From UBA1081 sp045636025 (GTDB taxonomy: Bacteria; Bacillota; Clostridia; Oscillospirales; Acutalibacteraceae), in NCBI GenBank assembly GCA_045636025.1, contig JAZTWP010000008.1, positions 1-31,868 of the forward strand: 31,868 bases of DNA. Direction: 5' to 3'. Of this stretch, positions 15,828 through 23,476 are shown piece by piece. The notes under the pieces are model-generated. The model did not search any database. It was given only the letters and a program-made list of their open reading frames with translations, and had not been told where the DNA came from. The position numbers were made by a program, and so were the translations under genes. Numbering within the stretch: the stretch's first letter is position 1; the number at the start of each line of letters is the position of its first letter.

Positions 15828-18395
15828 TCAATCTGTGTACTGAACAGCCCTGAATGTATACTCAATGTCAGGGCTTTCTGCTGTATACACAAAAGAAAAA
15901 CCGTATGTTCCGTCTGCATTATAATAAACAGAATAGCCGTCATAACCGTTTGAAGAAGCAAGTTCAACCGTTTCCCAACCGTTTTCTGTTTTCTTTTGTA
16001 TCTCAGGGCAGTTAAGTTCTGAGAATCCGTTCATTTTGACAGCAATATTATTTCTGCCACCTTTGAGAGTGAACTCTGCTGTGTTATTTTCGCAATTTAT
16101 AACAGGTAAGATTGTATCTTCAGTAACAGAACCCGTAATTGCAGTAATTGTAACAGGTTTTTCAGCACTGTCTTCACGCACATACTGAACATTTGAATCT
16201 GTTTCTTCCGTTCCGTCACCCCAGGGAAGAAGAATCATATCAATGTATATTGTATCACCCTTCACAAAAGCGATTTTTTCTTCATCAAGGGTAAGTGCAC
16301 CTGTTGTAAAATCTTCTGCAGAGCTGTCTCTGAAAACAAAGGGGATATCTGCCTCTTCTCCACCGATTATTATACTGCTGTCCCTGATAATCATTGCAAA
16401 GTTTGTTCCGAAACCGCTTGCAAGCTGATCGGCTGTTGAATCACTTACATTGTAGAATCCCCAATAAGGATTGTTATCACCAAGAACATAGTATTCCGCC
16501 TTTTTATCTTTATTGACTTCAACATATCTGATTTCACCATTATCTGCAACATAGCTTGCATTATCAAACTGAACCATTCTGCCGTCGAAATAGAAAAGAT
16601 CAAAATCTTTCTTAAAATTGTCATAGGTCACATCATTAAGAAACTCAACTTCAAGTGTATAATATGTTCTGTTTTCGTCTGTCTGAGGGAATTCTACATG
16701 ACGGAGTGAATATTTATAATCGCCGCTGTCTGCAATAAAGGTGTTTGTTATATCTGAATATGTATGCCCGACACTATCAATCTCGCTGTGGGCATATTCG
16801 CTGTAAACATCTTTTTTACCGTCACGGTAAGTCATAAATTTGAGAATACCTTCAGAATTGAACTGTGGTTGAGTTTCCCACATTTTACCGCTGGCAGTTC
16901 TGAAATCAGGTAATGTCCAACCATCTTTACCAAAAACAAAATATGGCGCAATGCAGTTGGATTCGGTTACACCGGTTGACAAATGATAATATGAAACATG
17001 AAATTCAATTGAAGACAGCTGCTTGAGAGGATATTTACCCCAGTTCTGATAAAGATTCAGGAGTGTGAAATCAATTTTTTCATCTGCTTTCAGACAAACA
17101 GGAAAAATGCAGTCTCCGTATTGAGTATCATCTGCACTGTAAAAAGGCTCTCCTCCGTCACCTTGAAAATTCTTACACACCTGCACATTCACAGGCACAA
17201 GGGTTTCTGTGTCATCGAGAATTACTGCAGCTTCAAGACAGCCGTTATCACCTTTTGATCTTATGTAAATATTTCTTTCATACGAATCGTTTGTAACAGA
17301 AACAGGCAGACTGTACTGCAAATCAGGATTCTGATATGCATAATTGAAATCTGTACCTTTCATCGAAAAAAGATATGCACCGCTGAGTGAATCATAGCCG
17401 AGAAATTTACCTTCTGCATTACCGCCTTTTACTGTAAGTTCTGTCAGCGGCTTTCTTTCAATCTTTGATTCTTTATCAATCAGATCGAATGAATGCGTAT
17501 TGTCAACATATACCCGAAAACCAATCGTAAGATAATCATTCTCATATCCGCCTTCTCCATTGATACTGTTTACGGTAAAAGCATTATTAACATCCTCATA
17601 AACTGTAACAGTATAATAATCCCGTGATTCAATAACGGCGACTGTGTAATTTTTGTCTGCAGGAAAAACAAAACCTGCAACACCGGCATCTTTTACATCA
17701 AAAGCAACATATTCAACAGTATTGTTAACATACATCATTGTATTGCGGTCCGTAGAATTATGCTCGCCATCTGCATCTTTAATCACAAAACCGTCAACTG
17801 TTTCTTTTGATATTTTTACGGAAGCATCGAAATAAACAATATCATCAACCGGTTCTTCAGACAAAAGAGAAAACTGAACATAAAGCCTGTCTCCGTAAAG
17901 ATGAAAGGTCTTGTCAATTTTTACGGTATCATTGAAAGAAAAATCTCTGATGTGACATTCCCTGTAATACTCACCAATTCTTGTTGTATTGACTCTGCCC
18001 TCAGTTGCTGATTTGGAATCTTCATACAAATTGCCTTTTGAATCAATATAAGATGAATTGAAAGTATTTGCAAAAAGACTTTTCCCTTCACTGTTGTAAA
18101 GAGAAGCATAGTTTTTCTTTTTATTGAGAGATTGGATAACAGTCAGATCTTTATTTTTCATCACATATGATGTTCTCGCTGTATTACCATAATAAGACTG
18201 AGAGACATCATTCATTCCGGAAGCATATTTAATTGTGTCATCAAGCGTTGTATCACCATCAATATCATTTATAACTTCAACCTGAGGTTTTGAAAAATCA
18301 AGCAAAGGCAGATCAATACCTTTTTCACCTGCACATGATGAAAATGAAATAATGCACATAATTACCGTAATCAACGCAATCAGCTTTTTATTCAC
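15828..18395 (-). CDS. Large lipoprotein of unknown function (855 residues)
   Basis: I do not recognise a family. The protein opens with a lipoprotein signal (VNKKLIALITVIMCIISFSS-C21) and is otherwise soluble, acidic and rich in aromatic and beta-forming residues, so it is probably a multi-domain beta-sandwich protein on the outer face of the membrane. Notable stretches are DRLYVQFSLLSEEPVDDIVYF, GFVFPADKNYTVAV, EFHVSYYH and WETQPQFNSEGILKF; the last 100 residues (ENNTAEFTLKGGRNNIAVKM onward) look like a carbohydrate-binding or Ig-like module. The GTG at 18395 is chosen because GGAGG lies 8 bases upstream and the signal peptide then begins correctly. It has its own promoter (18424-18452) and no near partner gene. 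Carbohydrate binding is a guess from composition only. Confidence 0.75.
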   Translation of the reverse strand: MNKKLIALITVIMCIISFSSCAGEKGIDLPLLDFSKPQVEVINDIDGDTTLDDTIKYASGMNDVSQSYYGNTARTSYVMKNKDLTVIQSLNKKKNYASLYNSEGKSLFANTFNSSYIDSKGNLYEDSKSATEGRVNTTRIGEYYRECHIRDFSFNDTVKIDKTFHLYGDRLYVQFSLLSEEPVDDIVYFDASVKISKETVDGFVIKDADGEHNSTDRNTMMYVNNTVEYVAFDVKDAGVAGFVFPADKNYTVAVIESRDYYTVTVYEDVNNAFTVNSINGEGGYENDYLTIGFRVYVDNTHSFDLIDKESKIERKPLTELTVKGGNAEGKFLGYDSLSGAYLFSMKGTDFNYAYQNPDLQYSLPVSVTNDSYERNIYIRSKGDNGCLEAAVILDDTETLVPVNVQVCKNFQGDGGEPFYSADDTQYGDCIFPVCLKADEKIDFTLLNLYQNWGKYPLKQLSSIEFHVSYYHLSTGVTESNCIAPYFVFGKDGWTLPDFRTASGKMWETQPQFNSEGILKFMTYRDGKKDVYSEYAHSEIDSVGHTYSDITNTFIADSGDYKYSLRHVEFPQTDENRTYYTLEVEFLNDVTYDNFKKDFDLFYFDGRMVQFDNASYVADNGEIRYVEVNKDKKAEYYVLGDNNPYWGFYNVSDSTADQLASGFGTNFAMIIRDSSIIIGGEEADIPFVFRDSSAEDFTTGALTLDEEKIAFVKGDTIYIDMILLPWGDGTEETDSNVQYVREDSAEKPVTITAITGSVTEDTILPVINCENNTAEFTLKGGRNNIAVKMNGFSELNCPEIQKKTENGWETVELASSNGYDGYSVYYNADGTYGFSFVYTAESPDIEYTFRAVQYTD

Positions 18396-18423
18396 AGAGC
18401 ACACCTCCTCAATTAATAATTCA

Positions 18424-18452
18424 ATAATATACTCCGAACAAAAAAAAGTCAA
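18424..18452 (-). promoter_or_regulatory. Promoter of the large lipoprotein gene
   Basis: The -35 is TTGACT (18447-18452) and the -10 is TATTAT (18424-18429) with a 17 bp spacer. The expected start near 18417 leaves a leader of about 22 bases holding the GGAGG site. It abuts the terminator of the preceding HAD gene. Confidence 0.6.
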
Positions 18453-18484
18453 TCAAAAAAAAGAAGCCGCGAAAACGACTTCTT
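18453..18484 (-). terminator. Terminator of the HAD phosphatase gene
   Basis: On the minus strand AAGAAGTCG (18484-18476) pairs with CGCGGCTTCTT (18471-18461, 9 pairs with one G-U), followed by eight T residues. It lies 10 bases after the stop codon. Confidence 0.85.
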
Positions 18485-18493
18485 GTAAAATTA

Positions 18494-19093
18494 TTATATA
18501 AGCTCAGGCTTTTTGCCATACTGAGTTTCAAAATCAAATCTGATTCTTTCACCGTTTATGGTATTGAAACAATTTTCACCGAGAGAAAAAATGTACATAT
18601 CATTCTTTATACTGTCAGAATAAACATTTATAACTTTTGTATCAGGATATTTTTCTCTGAAAAGTCTGACCTTTTCTCTGTCATGGCAATTTTTACCGAT
18701 AATATTCCCTTTTTTATCGTGAAGAGTACAGATAAGGTCATCGAAGCCTATTCTTCTTGCAATTTCTTTGATAAGAAAATCAGGACTTGCACTGATAACA
18801 ACACTGTATCGCTCTCTGTTTTCTTTTCTTGCCCAGTCAAAGACTTCTTTCTCGTGTCTGTCCCAAAATTTTTTAACAGCCTTTTCAAGGGGAATAAGTC
18901 TGATAAATGAGAAGAAAGGTCCTTTCATTTTTGTAAGATCCCATATACCGAGAAGATAAAGCAAAGCTGCAAAAAACTGATACGGACCTACAATAATTAT
19001 CCACGGATAATGAAGAAGACAATATGCCCAGAAAAGCGAACCGCTGTCAAAGGGAATCATTGTTTTATCAAAATCAAAAATATCTATTTCCAT
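18494..19093 (-). CDS. HAD-IB family phosphatase (SerB-like)
   Basis: Haloacid dehalogenase-type phosphohydrolase of 199 residues. Motif I is DFDKT with nucleophile D7 and general acid D9, motif II is the serine in VVISASPDFL, and motif IV is VYSDSIKNDMYIF with the metal-binding aspartates. The cap region (about 19-53, LFWAYCLLHYPWIIIVGPYQF) is strongly hydrophobic and tryptophan-rich, as in HAD-IB members that act near membranes; the substrate is unknown and phosphoserine is not assured. GAGGT precedes the ATG. It is monocistronic, with a promoter at 19129-19158 and its own terminator. Confidence 0.85.
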   Translation of the reverse strand: MEIDIFDFDKTMIPFDSGSLFWAYCLLHYPWIIIVGPYQFFAALLYLLGIWDLTKMKGPFFSFIRLIPLEKAVKKFWDRHEKEVFDWARKENRERYSVVISASPDFLIKEIARRIGFDDLICTLHDKKGNIIGKNCHDREKVRLFREKYPDTKVINVYSDSIKNDMYIFSLGENCFNTINGERIRFDFETQYGKKPELI

Positions 19094-19128
19094 ATATTAC
19101 CTCAAAAATTTTTTTTACTCATGATAGA

Positions 19129-19158
19129 ATTATAACATATTTATATTATTATAATCAA
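19129..19158 (-). promoter_or_regulatory. Promoter of the HAD phosphatase gene
   Basis: The -35 is TTGATT (19153-19158) and the -10 is TATAAT (19129-19134) with an 18 bp spacer. Confidence 0.55.
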
Positions 19159-19172
19159 TAAAAACAACTCGT

Positions 19173-19211
19173 TAAAATAAAAAAAGGTCCGCAGAAAATA
19201 CGGACCTTTTT
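19173..19211 (-). terminator. Terminator of the calcineurin-like phosphoesterase gene
   Basis: An 11 bp stem, AAAAAGGTCCG (19181-19191) with CGGACCTTTTT (19201-19211), and a 9-base loop; a T-rich run follows on the minus strand, 26 bases after the stop codon. Confidence 0.9.
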
Positions 19212-19236
19212 ATACAAATTCAATAAATTATCAAAA

Positions 19237-20403
19237 TCAGAAAGGAAGATAATTTTTTACTGAGAAAACAATATACTTGAAGAAAGCAACAATTTTTGTC
19301 CATGTATCTGTTGAATCAGAAACAAGTTCAAAAAGAGCCATTCCTGCATCATCGCCTTCAAAAAGTTCAACATATGTAACAACGTCTGTTTCAAAAGTTG
19401 TAAGATCATTTTCGTTGATAGTGATTGTTCTTACACCGTTATTAATACCGTTGTATGATGCAAAACCTGCACCGGGAGTGTTACAAAGCATAATACCCTT
19501 GTATTCAACCTCGTATGTATTATAGTGGTCGTGACCGAAGAACATGCCGAGAACATTACCGTTATCGTGGAATGCATCAAACTCACCGTTGTTGTAGTAA
19601 GGAGGACAGGGATATTCGGGAACAATACCGTTTGCGCCTTCGGGAAGCTTATAATACTTGTCACCGCTTGAGCATTCTGCTGTTTCTGCGTCTGCAGGTT
19701 CAAGTGCATCGAAAATTTCAGGCACTACGATGTGCTGGAATACAACTGAAGGAACAACTTCGCCGCCGTTTGCTGCAGCAAGTTCAGCTTCAGCTTTTAC
19801 GTACCAGTCAAGCTGTGACTTAGTAACTGCTGCGTAACCGCCAAGATCATTTTCCTTGTTGTAGTCACCTGAGTCAATCATCCAGATATTGAAAAGCATT
19901 TCATCGGCATCTGTTGATGAATATACGGGAACATAATATGTACCGCAAGTGTAGTTGCCCATATCTTCGCCTGCGCAGCCAACAAAGCAATCATATTTTT
20001 CATAAACTTCCATCTGCTGAGCTCTTGTGTTCTTACCTTCAGCGTCGTGGTTACCGAAAACAGCAGCAACGGGTACACCGTAGCTCTCAAAAATACTCAT
20101 AAATTCATTGATTGCTGATGCGTAAGTAAGTGACTCACCTGCTGTTGTGTTGATATTGTCACCTGAAAGCACAATAAGATCAGGATTTTCTGTTTCAATA
20201 GCTTTCTTGATAAGATTCTTTGTGATTAACTTCATAGGGAAACCATCCTGCATATCTGCAATCTGAAGAATCTTGAATTCACCGTTTTCATTAAACTGAA
20301 GATGTGTGTCTGCCTCTTCACTTGTTTTTGCGAAAGCTACGCAGCTGAGTGTGCTGACAGCAAGAATACAAGCGATGATAACTGAAATAATTTTCTTTGC
20401 CAT
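19237..20403 (-). CDS. Secreted calcineurin-like metallophosphoesterase
   Basis: Binuclear-metal phosphoesterase of 388 residues with an N-terminal signal peptide (about 1-25, cleaved near AFA-K). Metal ligands fit the family: D50 (QIADMQ), D82 (SGDN), N118-H119 (GNHD), H224 (FQH) and H291-x-H293 (GHDH). The first motif reads D-M-Q where most members have D-x-H, which may change metal affinity. A hydrophobic, basic C-terminal tail (about 368-388) could hold the enzyme at the membrane. GGAGGT lies before the ATG. The promoter at 20449-20477 carries a palindrome in its spacer. Dcr2/purple-acid-like phosphatases are the nearest relatives I can name; the substrate is unknown. Confidence 0.86.
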   Translation of the reverse strand: MAKKIISVIIACILAVSTLSCVAFAKTSEEADTHLQFNENGEFKILQIADMQDGFPMKLITKNLIKKAIETENPDLIVLSGDNINTTAGESLTYASAINEFMSIFESYGVPVAAVFGNHDAEGKNTRAQQMEVYEKYDCFVGCAGEDMGNYTCGTYYVPVYSSTDADEMLFNIWMIDSGDYNKENDLGGYAAVTKSQLDWYVKAEAELAAANGGEVVPSVVFQHIVVPEIFDALEPADAETAECSSGDKYYKLPEGANGIVPEYPCPPYYNNGEFDAFHDNGNVLGMFFGHDHYNTYEVEYKGIMLCNTPGAGFASYNGINNGVRTITINENDLTTFETDVVTYVELFEGDDAGMALFELVSDSTDTWTKIVAFFKYIVFSVKNYLPF

Positions 20404-20448
20404 TTTAATTCTTACCTCCGTATGAATTATTTAATAAAATGCAGAAGT

Positions 20449-20477
20449 ATTATATCACAACGTTTCGTGATTTTCAA
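20449..20477 (-). promoter_or_regulatory. Promoter of the metallophosphoesterase gene
   Basis: The -35 is TTGAAA (20472-20477) and the -10 is TATAAT (20449-20454) with a 17 bp spacer, lying between the GH127 stop and the phosphoesterase start. Confidence 0.65.
20454..20471. promoter_or_regulatory. Possible operator palindrome inside the promoter spacer
   Basis: ATCACAACGTTTCGTGAT has perfect 5-base outer arms (ATCAC/GTGAT) around a core containing AACGTT, and fills the whole spacer between the -35 and -10 hexamers. Such placement suits a repressor. The core resembles LacI-family sites, but it does not fit the CcpA cre consensus well, so the regulator is unknown. Confidence 0.45.
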
Positions 20478-20498
20478 CATTTTTACAAAAAATATAAA

Positions 20499-22322
20499 TC
20501 AAAAATAATACATAAACACTTCCATATCGCTTTCACCATGATTTGCAAAAGCATAGTAAGGTGTAAGTCTGATTACAGCCTCAACTGTTTCTTCTCTGTT
20601 TCTTGAATAAAGAGAATCTGATTCAACAGGGGTTCTGCCCTTTGCAATGATAACATACTGTCCGCACTTTTCACAGTATTCTTCTGTAAACACAGTTTTA
20701 CTGTCAAGTCTGAAAGTCATTATATTGAAATCATTTTTTACACCTTCAGCACAGTAAACAACAGGGCCTCTCTGTACGGCAACTCTGCCGATGCAGTCAC
20801 GGATTTTTGATGTGGGATATACAACAAACGGTGTCATATCCATATTAAGAGTAATTACAGCACCGTCACAGTTATCGATATAAACATAACCTTTTTCTGT
20901 ATCAGTACTGATTGATTTTCCGTTGACGGTAATCTCATACTTATCACACCAGGAAGGAATACGCACAGCAACTTTGTTTATTCCGTTTACAGTAAGCTCA
21001 ACATTACCGTTATTCGGATATCCTGTTTTCTGAATAACCGTTAAATTATCTGTTTTCGTTGTGCCTGACATATACTGATGAACAAACAATGTGTCATCAT
21101 CGTATGTATATATAAAATCAGCTATTGAAGCGATAAATCTTGTTATGTTGGGAGGACAGCATGAGCAATCAAAAACTTCTTTTCTCTGCGTGCCGGGAAG
21201 CCATTCCCTTGTATCTTCCTGAGAAGTGTTTCTATTGAGAAGATGTGTTCTGATTGCGAGAGGGTTAACATAGAAAAATGCTTTGCCGTCAAGGGAAATA
21301 GATGAAAGTGCATTATTGTAAAGCACTCTTTCAATAACATCCGCGTATGCGGAATCAGTTTCAAGAAGAAGCATTCTCTGTGCAAACCAGGCAAGAGACA
21401 ATGCAGCACAGCTTTCTGAATATGCAGTAAGGTCAGGAAGGTCATAAGGAATAGTAAACGCCTCTCCCCTGCCTGCTGAGCCGATTCCGCCTGTAATGTA
21501 CATTTTCTTTTCTGCAATATCTGCAAAAATAGCCTTACAGCTGTCAAGAAGTGCCTTATCACCTGTATGACGGGCAAGGTCTGCCATTGCAGTATAAAGA
21601 TAACAAGCTCTTACGCAATGTCCTTCTGCTGTTTTCTGCTCTCTGACGGGAAGATGACTCTGTGAATATGTGTGAGCGACACCGTTATATTCAACATCTG
21701 TATCATTACCTCTGCTGTCAACAAAAAATGAGCACATATCAAGGTGTTTCTTGTCACCGGTGAGTTCATAAAGCTTTATAAGAGCAAGTTCAATTTCTTC
21801 GTGACCGGGAGTGATGAACGATGCTGACTTTTCTTCCATAAAAATCTGTCTTATGTAATCAAGATACTTCTCCATTACGTCAAGAAGTTTTCTTTTGCCA
21901 GTAGATCTGTAATATGCAACAGCAGCCTCGAGCATATGACCTGCACAGTAAAGTTCGTGGTCAGTTCTGTCTGTCCAACGAGGTTTGTCGTGCACCTGAT
22001 AACAGGAATTGAAATAACCGCATTCTTCCTGATTTTCAGCAATCATATCGATTGCTTCATAAGCATATTTTTCAAGTTCTTTATCATCTTTTTTCTCAAG
22101 AATAAAAGCTACGCTTTCAATCCACTTTGCAACGTCAGAGTCCCAGAAAATGTGAGGTTCATTTGCATCACCTTTTTTCCAGTTACAACCAAGCGCATCA
22201 AATCTGCCGGTTTCCTTAAACCTTTTATAAACATTAAAAACACTGACTTCACTTACAAGTTCAGTTTTGCTTCGCCAGAAACCTTCAGCAAGATCGGTTT
22301 TTCTAAAATCAATAAGTTTCAT
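20499..22322 (-). CDS. GH127 family beta-L-arabinofuranosidase
   Basis: Glycoside hydrolase of the DUF1680/GH127 family, which releases non-reducing-end beta-L-arabinofuranose from plant arabino-oligosaccharides. The 607-residue protein has an alpha/alpha-barrel N-terminal domain with EGHCVRACYLYTAMADLA and the zinc-ligand pair E303-S-C305, then FDCSCCPPN with C388-C389, matching the E338/C340/C417/C418 zinc site of the Bifidobacterium enzyme, in which C417 is the nucleophile; C388 is thus the predicted nucleophile. No signal peptide is present, so it acts inside the cell on imported oligosaccharides. The ATG at 22322 is chosen for its AGAGGTGA site and the family N-terminus; a longer reading lacks support. 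No transporter or other arabinose gene adjoins it. Confidence 0.88.
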   Translation of the reverse strand: MKLIDFRKTDLAEGFWRSKTELVSEVSVFNVYKRFKETGRFDALGCNWKKGDANEPHIFWDSDVAKWIESVAFILEKKDDKELEKYAYEAIDMIAENQEECGYFNSCYQVHDKPRWTDRTDHELYCAGHMLEAAVAYYRSTGKRKLLDVMEKYLDYIRQIFMEEKSASFITPGHEEIELALIKLYELTGDKKHLDMCSFFVDSRGNDTDVEYNGVAHTYSQSHLPVREQKTAEGHCVRACYLYTAMADLARHTGDKALLDSCKAIFADIAEKKMYITGGIGSAGRGEAFTIPYDLPDLTAYSESCAALSLAWFAQRMLLLETDSAYADVIERVLYNNALSSISLDGKAFFYVNPLAIRTHLLNRNTSQEDTREWLPGTQRKEVFDCSCCPPNITRFIASIADFIYTYDDDTLFVHQYMSGTTKTDNLTVIQKTGYPNNGNVELTVNGINKVAVRIPSWCDKYEITVNGKSISTDTEKGYVYIDNCDGAVITLNMDMTPFVVYPTSKIRDCIGRVAVQRGPVVYCAEGVKNDFNIMTFRLDSKTVFTEEYCEKCGQYVIIAKGRTPVESDSLYSRNREETVEAVIRLTPYYAFANHGESDMEVFMYYF

Positions 22323-22371
22323 AAAAATCACCTCTGAAATTATATTATTACAAATTACTGAACATTTCAAC

Positions 22372-22409
22372 ATAAAAATAACAGAAGCGAAAAAATCGCT
22401 TCTGTTATT
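22372..22409 (-). terminator. spo0A terminator
   Basis: A perfect 14 bp stem (22377-22390 with 22396-22409) with a 5-base loop, followed on the minus strand by a T-run. It lies just after the spo0A stop and separates spo0A from GH127. Confidence 0.93.
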
Positions 22410-22412
22410 GAT

Positions 22413-23186
22413 TCAGGAAATCTTAAGTTTAAGTCGGAGTTTATCACTGATCATTGCAATAAATTCACTGTTAGTAGGTTTACCTCTGGTGTTCTGAATA
22501 GTATAACCGAAGTAAGAGCTGAGCACATCGACATCACCTCTGTCCCATGCAACTTCTATAGCGTGACGGATTGCTCTTTCTACTCTTGAAGCTGTAGTTG
22601 AAAACTTTTTTGCAACTGTGGGATAAAGCATTTTTGTAACAGAATTCATCATTTCTGTATTATTTATGGAGAGAATTATTGCAGCTCTCAGATACTGATA
22701 TCCTTTGATATGCGCAGGCACACCTATCTGGTGCATTATATCTGAGACAACAACTTCAAGATCAGAGGCGTTTTCAGAAAAATCTTTTGAAGTATTCTGA
22801 CATCTGCTGCCTGCCGTTATCAGAAACTTAACTCTTTCTGCAACAACTTCTGCATCAACAGGTTTTATAAAATAATAATCCGCACCTGCAGAAAGAATCT
22901 GATGTTCAAACTCGGAATTTGAAACACCGGATAAAATACAGAAAACAGGTTTCTTATGATATTTTAACAAAGACATTCTGTTAAGTACCCCAAGAGCGTC
23001 AACAGTCGGCATAAATGCATCCATTATAACCACATCCGGAAGGTATTTTTCTATAGCAGTCAACACCTGATTTCCGTCTTTAGCTGTCATCAAAACATTC
23101 AATCCCTGATTTTCCAAAGCTTTTACACAAGCTGTACCGAATTCATTTCTGTCCTGCGACAGAAGAACTTTAATCTGATTTGTCAT
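22413..23186 (-). CDS. spo0A: Spo0A, sporulation and stationary-phase response regulator
   Basis: Master regulator of sporulation entry, 257 residues: receiver domain (about 4-120), linker, and Spo0A_C DNA-binding domain. The C-terminal half is highly conserved (HIKGYQYLRAAI, YPTVAKKFSTTASRVERAIR and then HAIEVAWDRG, KPTNSEFIAM, SDKLRLK). In the receiver the phospho-acceptor D56, S86 and K108 are present, but the acidic pocket reads S-Q11-D12 where Bacillus has A-D10-D11. The start at 23186 has AAAGGAA upstream; a reading to 23276 would begin ahead of the predicted transcription start. Usually spoIVB sits upstream of spo0A in spore-formers; here it is absent and nagB diverges instead. Confidence 0.96.
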   Translation of the reverse strand: MTNQIKVLLSQDRNEFGTACVKALENQGLNVLMTAKDGNQVLTAIEKYLPDVVIMDAFMPTVDALGVLNRMSLLKYHKKPVFCILSGVSNSEFEHQILSAGADYYFIKPVDAEVVAERVKFLITAGSRCQNTSKDFSENASDLEVVVSDIMHQIGVPAHIKGYQYLRAAIILSINNTEMMNSVTKMLYPTVAKKFSTTASRVERAIRHAIEVAWDRGDVDVLSSYFGYTIQNTRGKPTNSEFIAMISDKLRLKLKIS

Positions 23187-23276
23187 TTTTACTGTTCCTT
23201 TCTTGCTTTCGATCTTTATCCGATCGTTTTTTTGATATTTTTTACAATTTCTTTCCTTATTCCCAAATCCTACCAT

Positions 23277-23305
23277 ATAATATCAGAATTGCCATATATT
23301 GTCAA
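23277..23305 (-). promoter_or_regulatory. spo0A promoter (sigma-A)
   Basis: The -35 is TTGACA (23300-23305) and the -10 is TATTAT (23277-23282) with a 17 bp spacer. The leader of about 85 bases contains a short CGATC/GATCG inverted repeat. No TGTCGAA-type Spo0A box was seen. The rest of the spo0A-nagB gap (23306-23416) is AT-rich and shows nothing else. Confidence 0.75.
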
Positions 23306-23416
23306 TAGAAATTTGCAAATTTTACCAATTTTAATAATTTTTCTTGCCAAAAATAATATTTTCAAGAAATTATAAAGCAAAACGAGAAATAATAATCTTA
23401 AATATGAAATTTATTA

Positions 23417-23445
23417 TTGAAAAAAACATCTTATTATGGTAATAT
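23417..23445 (+). promoter_or_regulatory. nagB promoter (sigma-A, imperfect)
   Basis: The -35 is TTGAAA (23417-23422) and the -10 is TAATAT (23440-23445) with a 17 bp spacer, about 25 bases from the expected start to the nagB ATG. Confidence 0.45.
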
Positions 23446-23476
23446 CAATTAAATATTATAAATGGAGTTGGACAAA

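Noticed and set aside
20454..20471. CcpA cre site
   Set aside because: The core AACGTT is shared, but the flanking TG and CA positions of the cre consensus do not match on either strand.
21936..22337. 133-codon open frame on the plus strand
   Set aside because: Antisense to the 5' part of the GH127 gene, with no supporting signals.
22339..22344. TATAAT as a -10 for the GH127 gene
   Set aside because: No -35 at a workable distance, and transcription from it would start inside the ribosome site.
23187..23276. N-terminal extension of Spo0A by 30 residues
   Set aside because: The extension begins upstream of the predicted transcription start, and Spo0A homologues begin at the MTNQIKVLL position, which has AAAGGAA.
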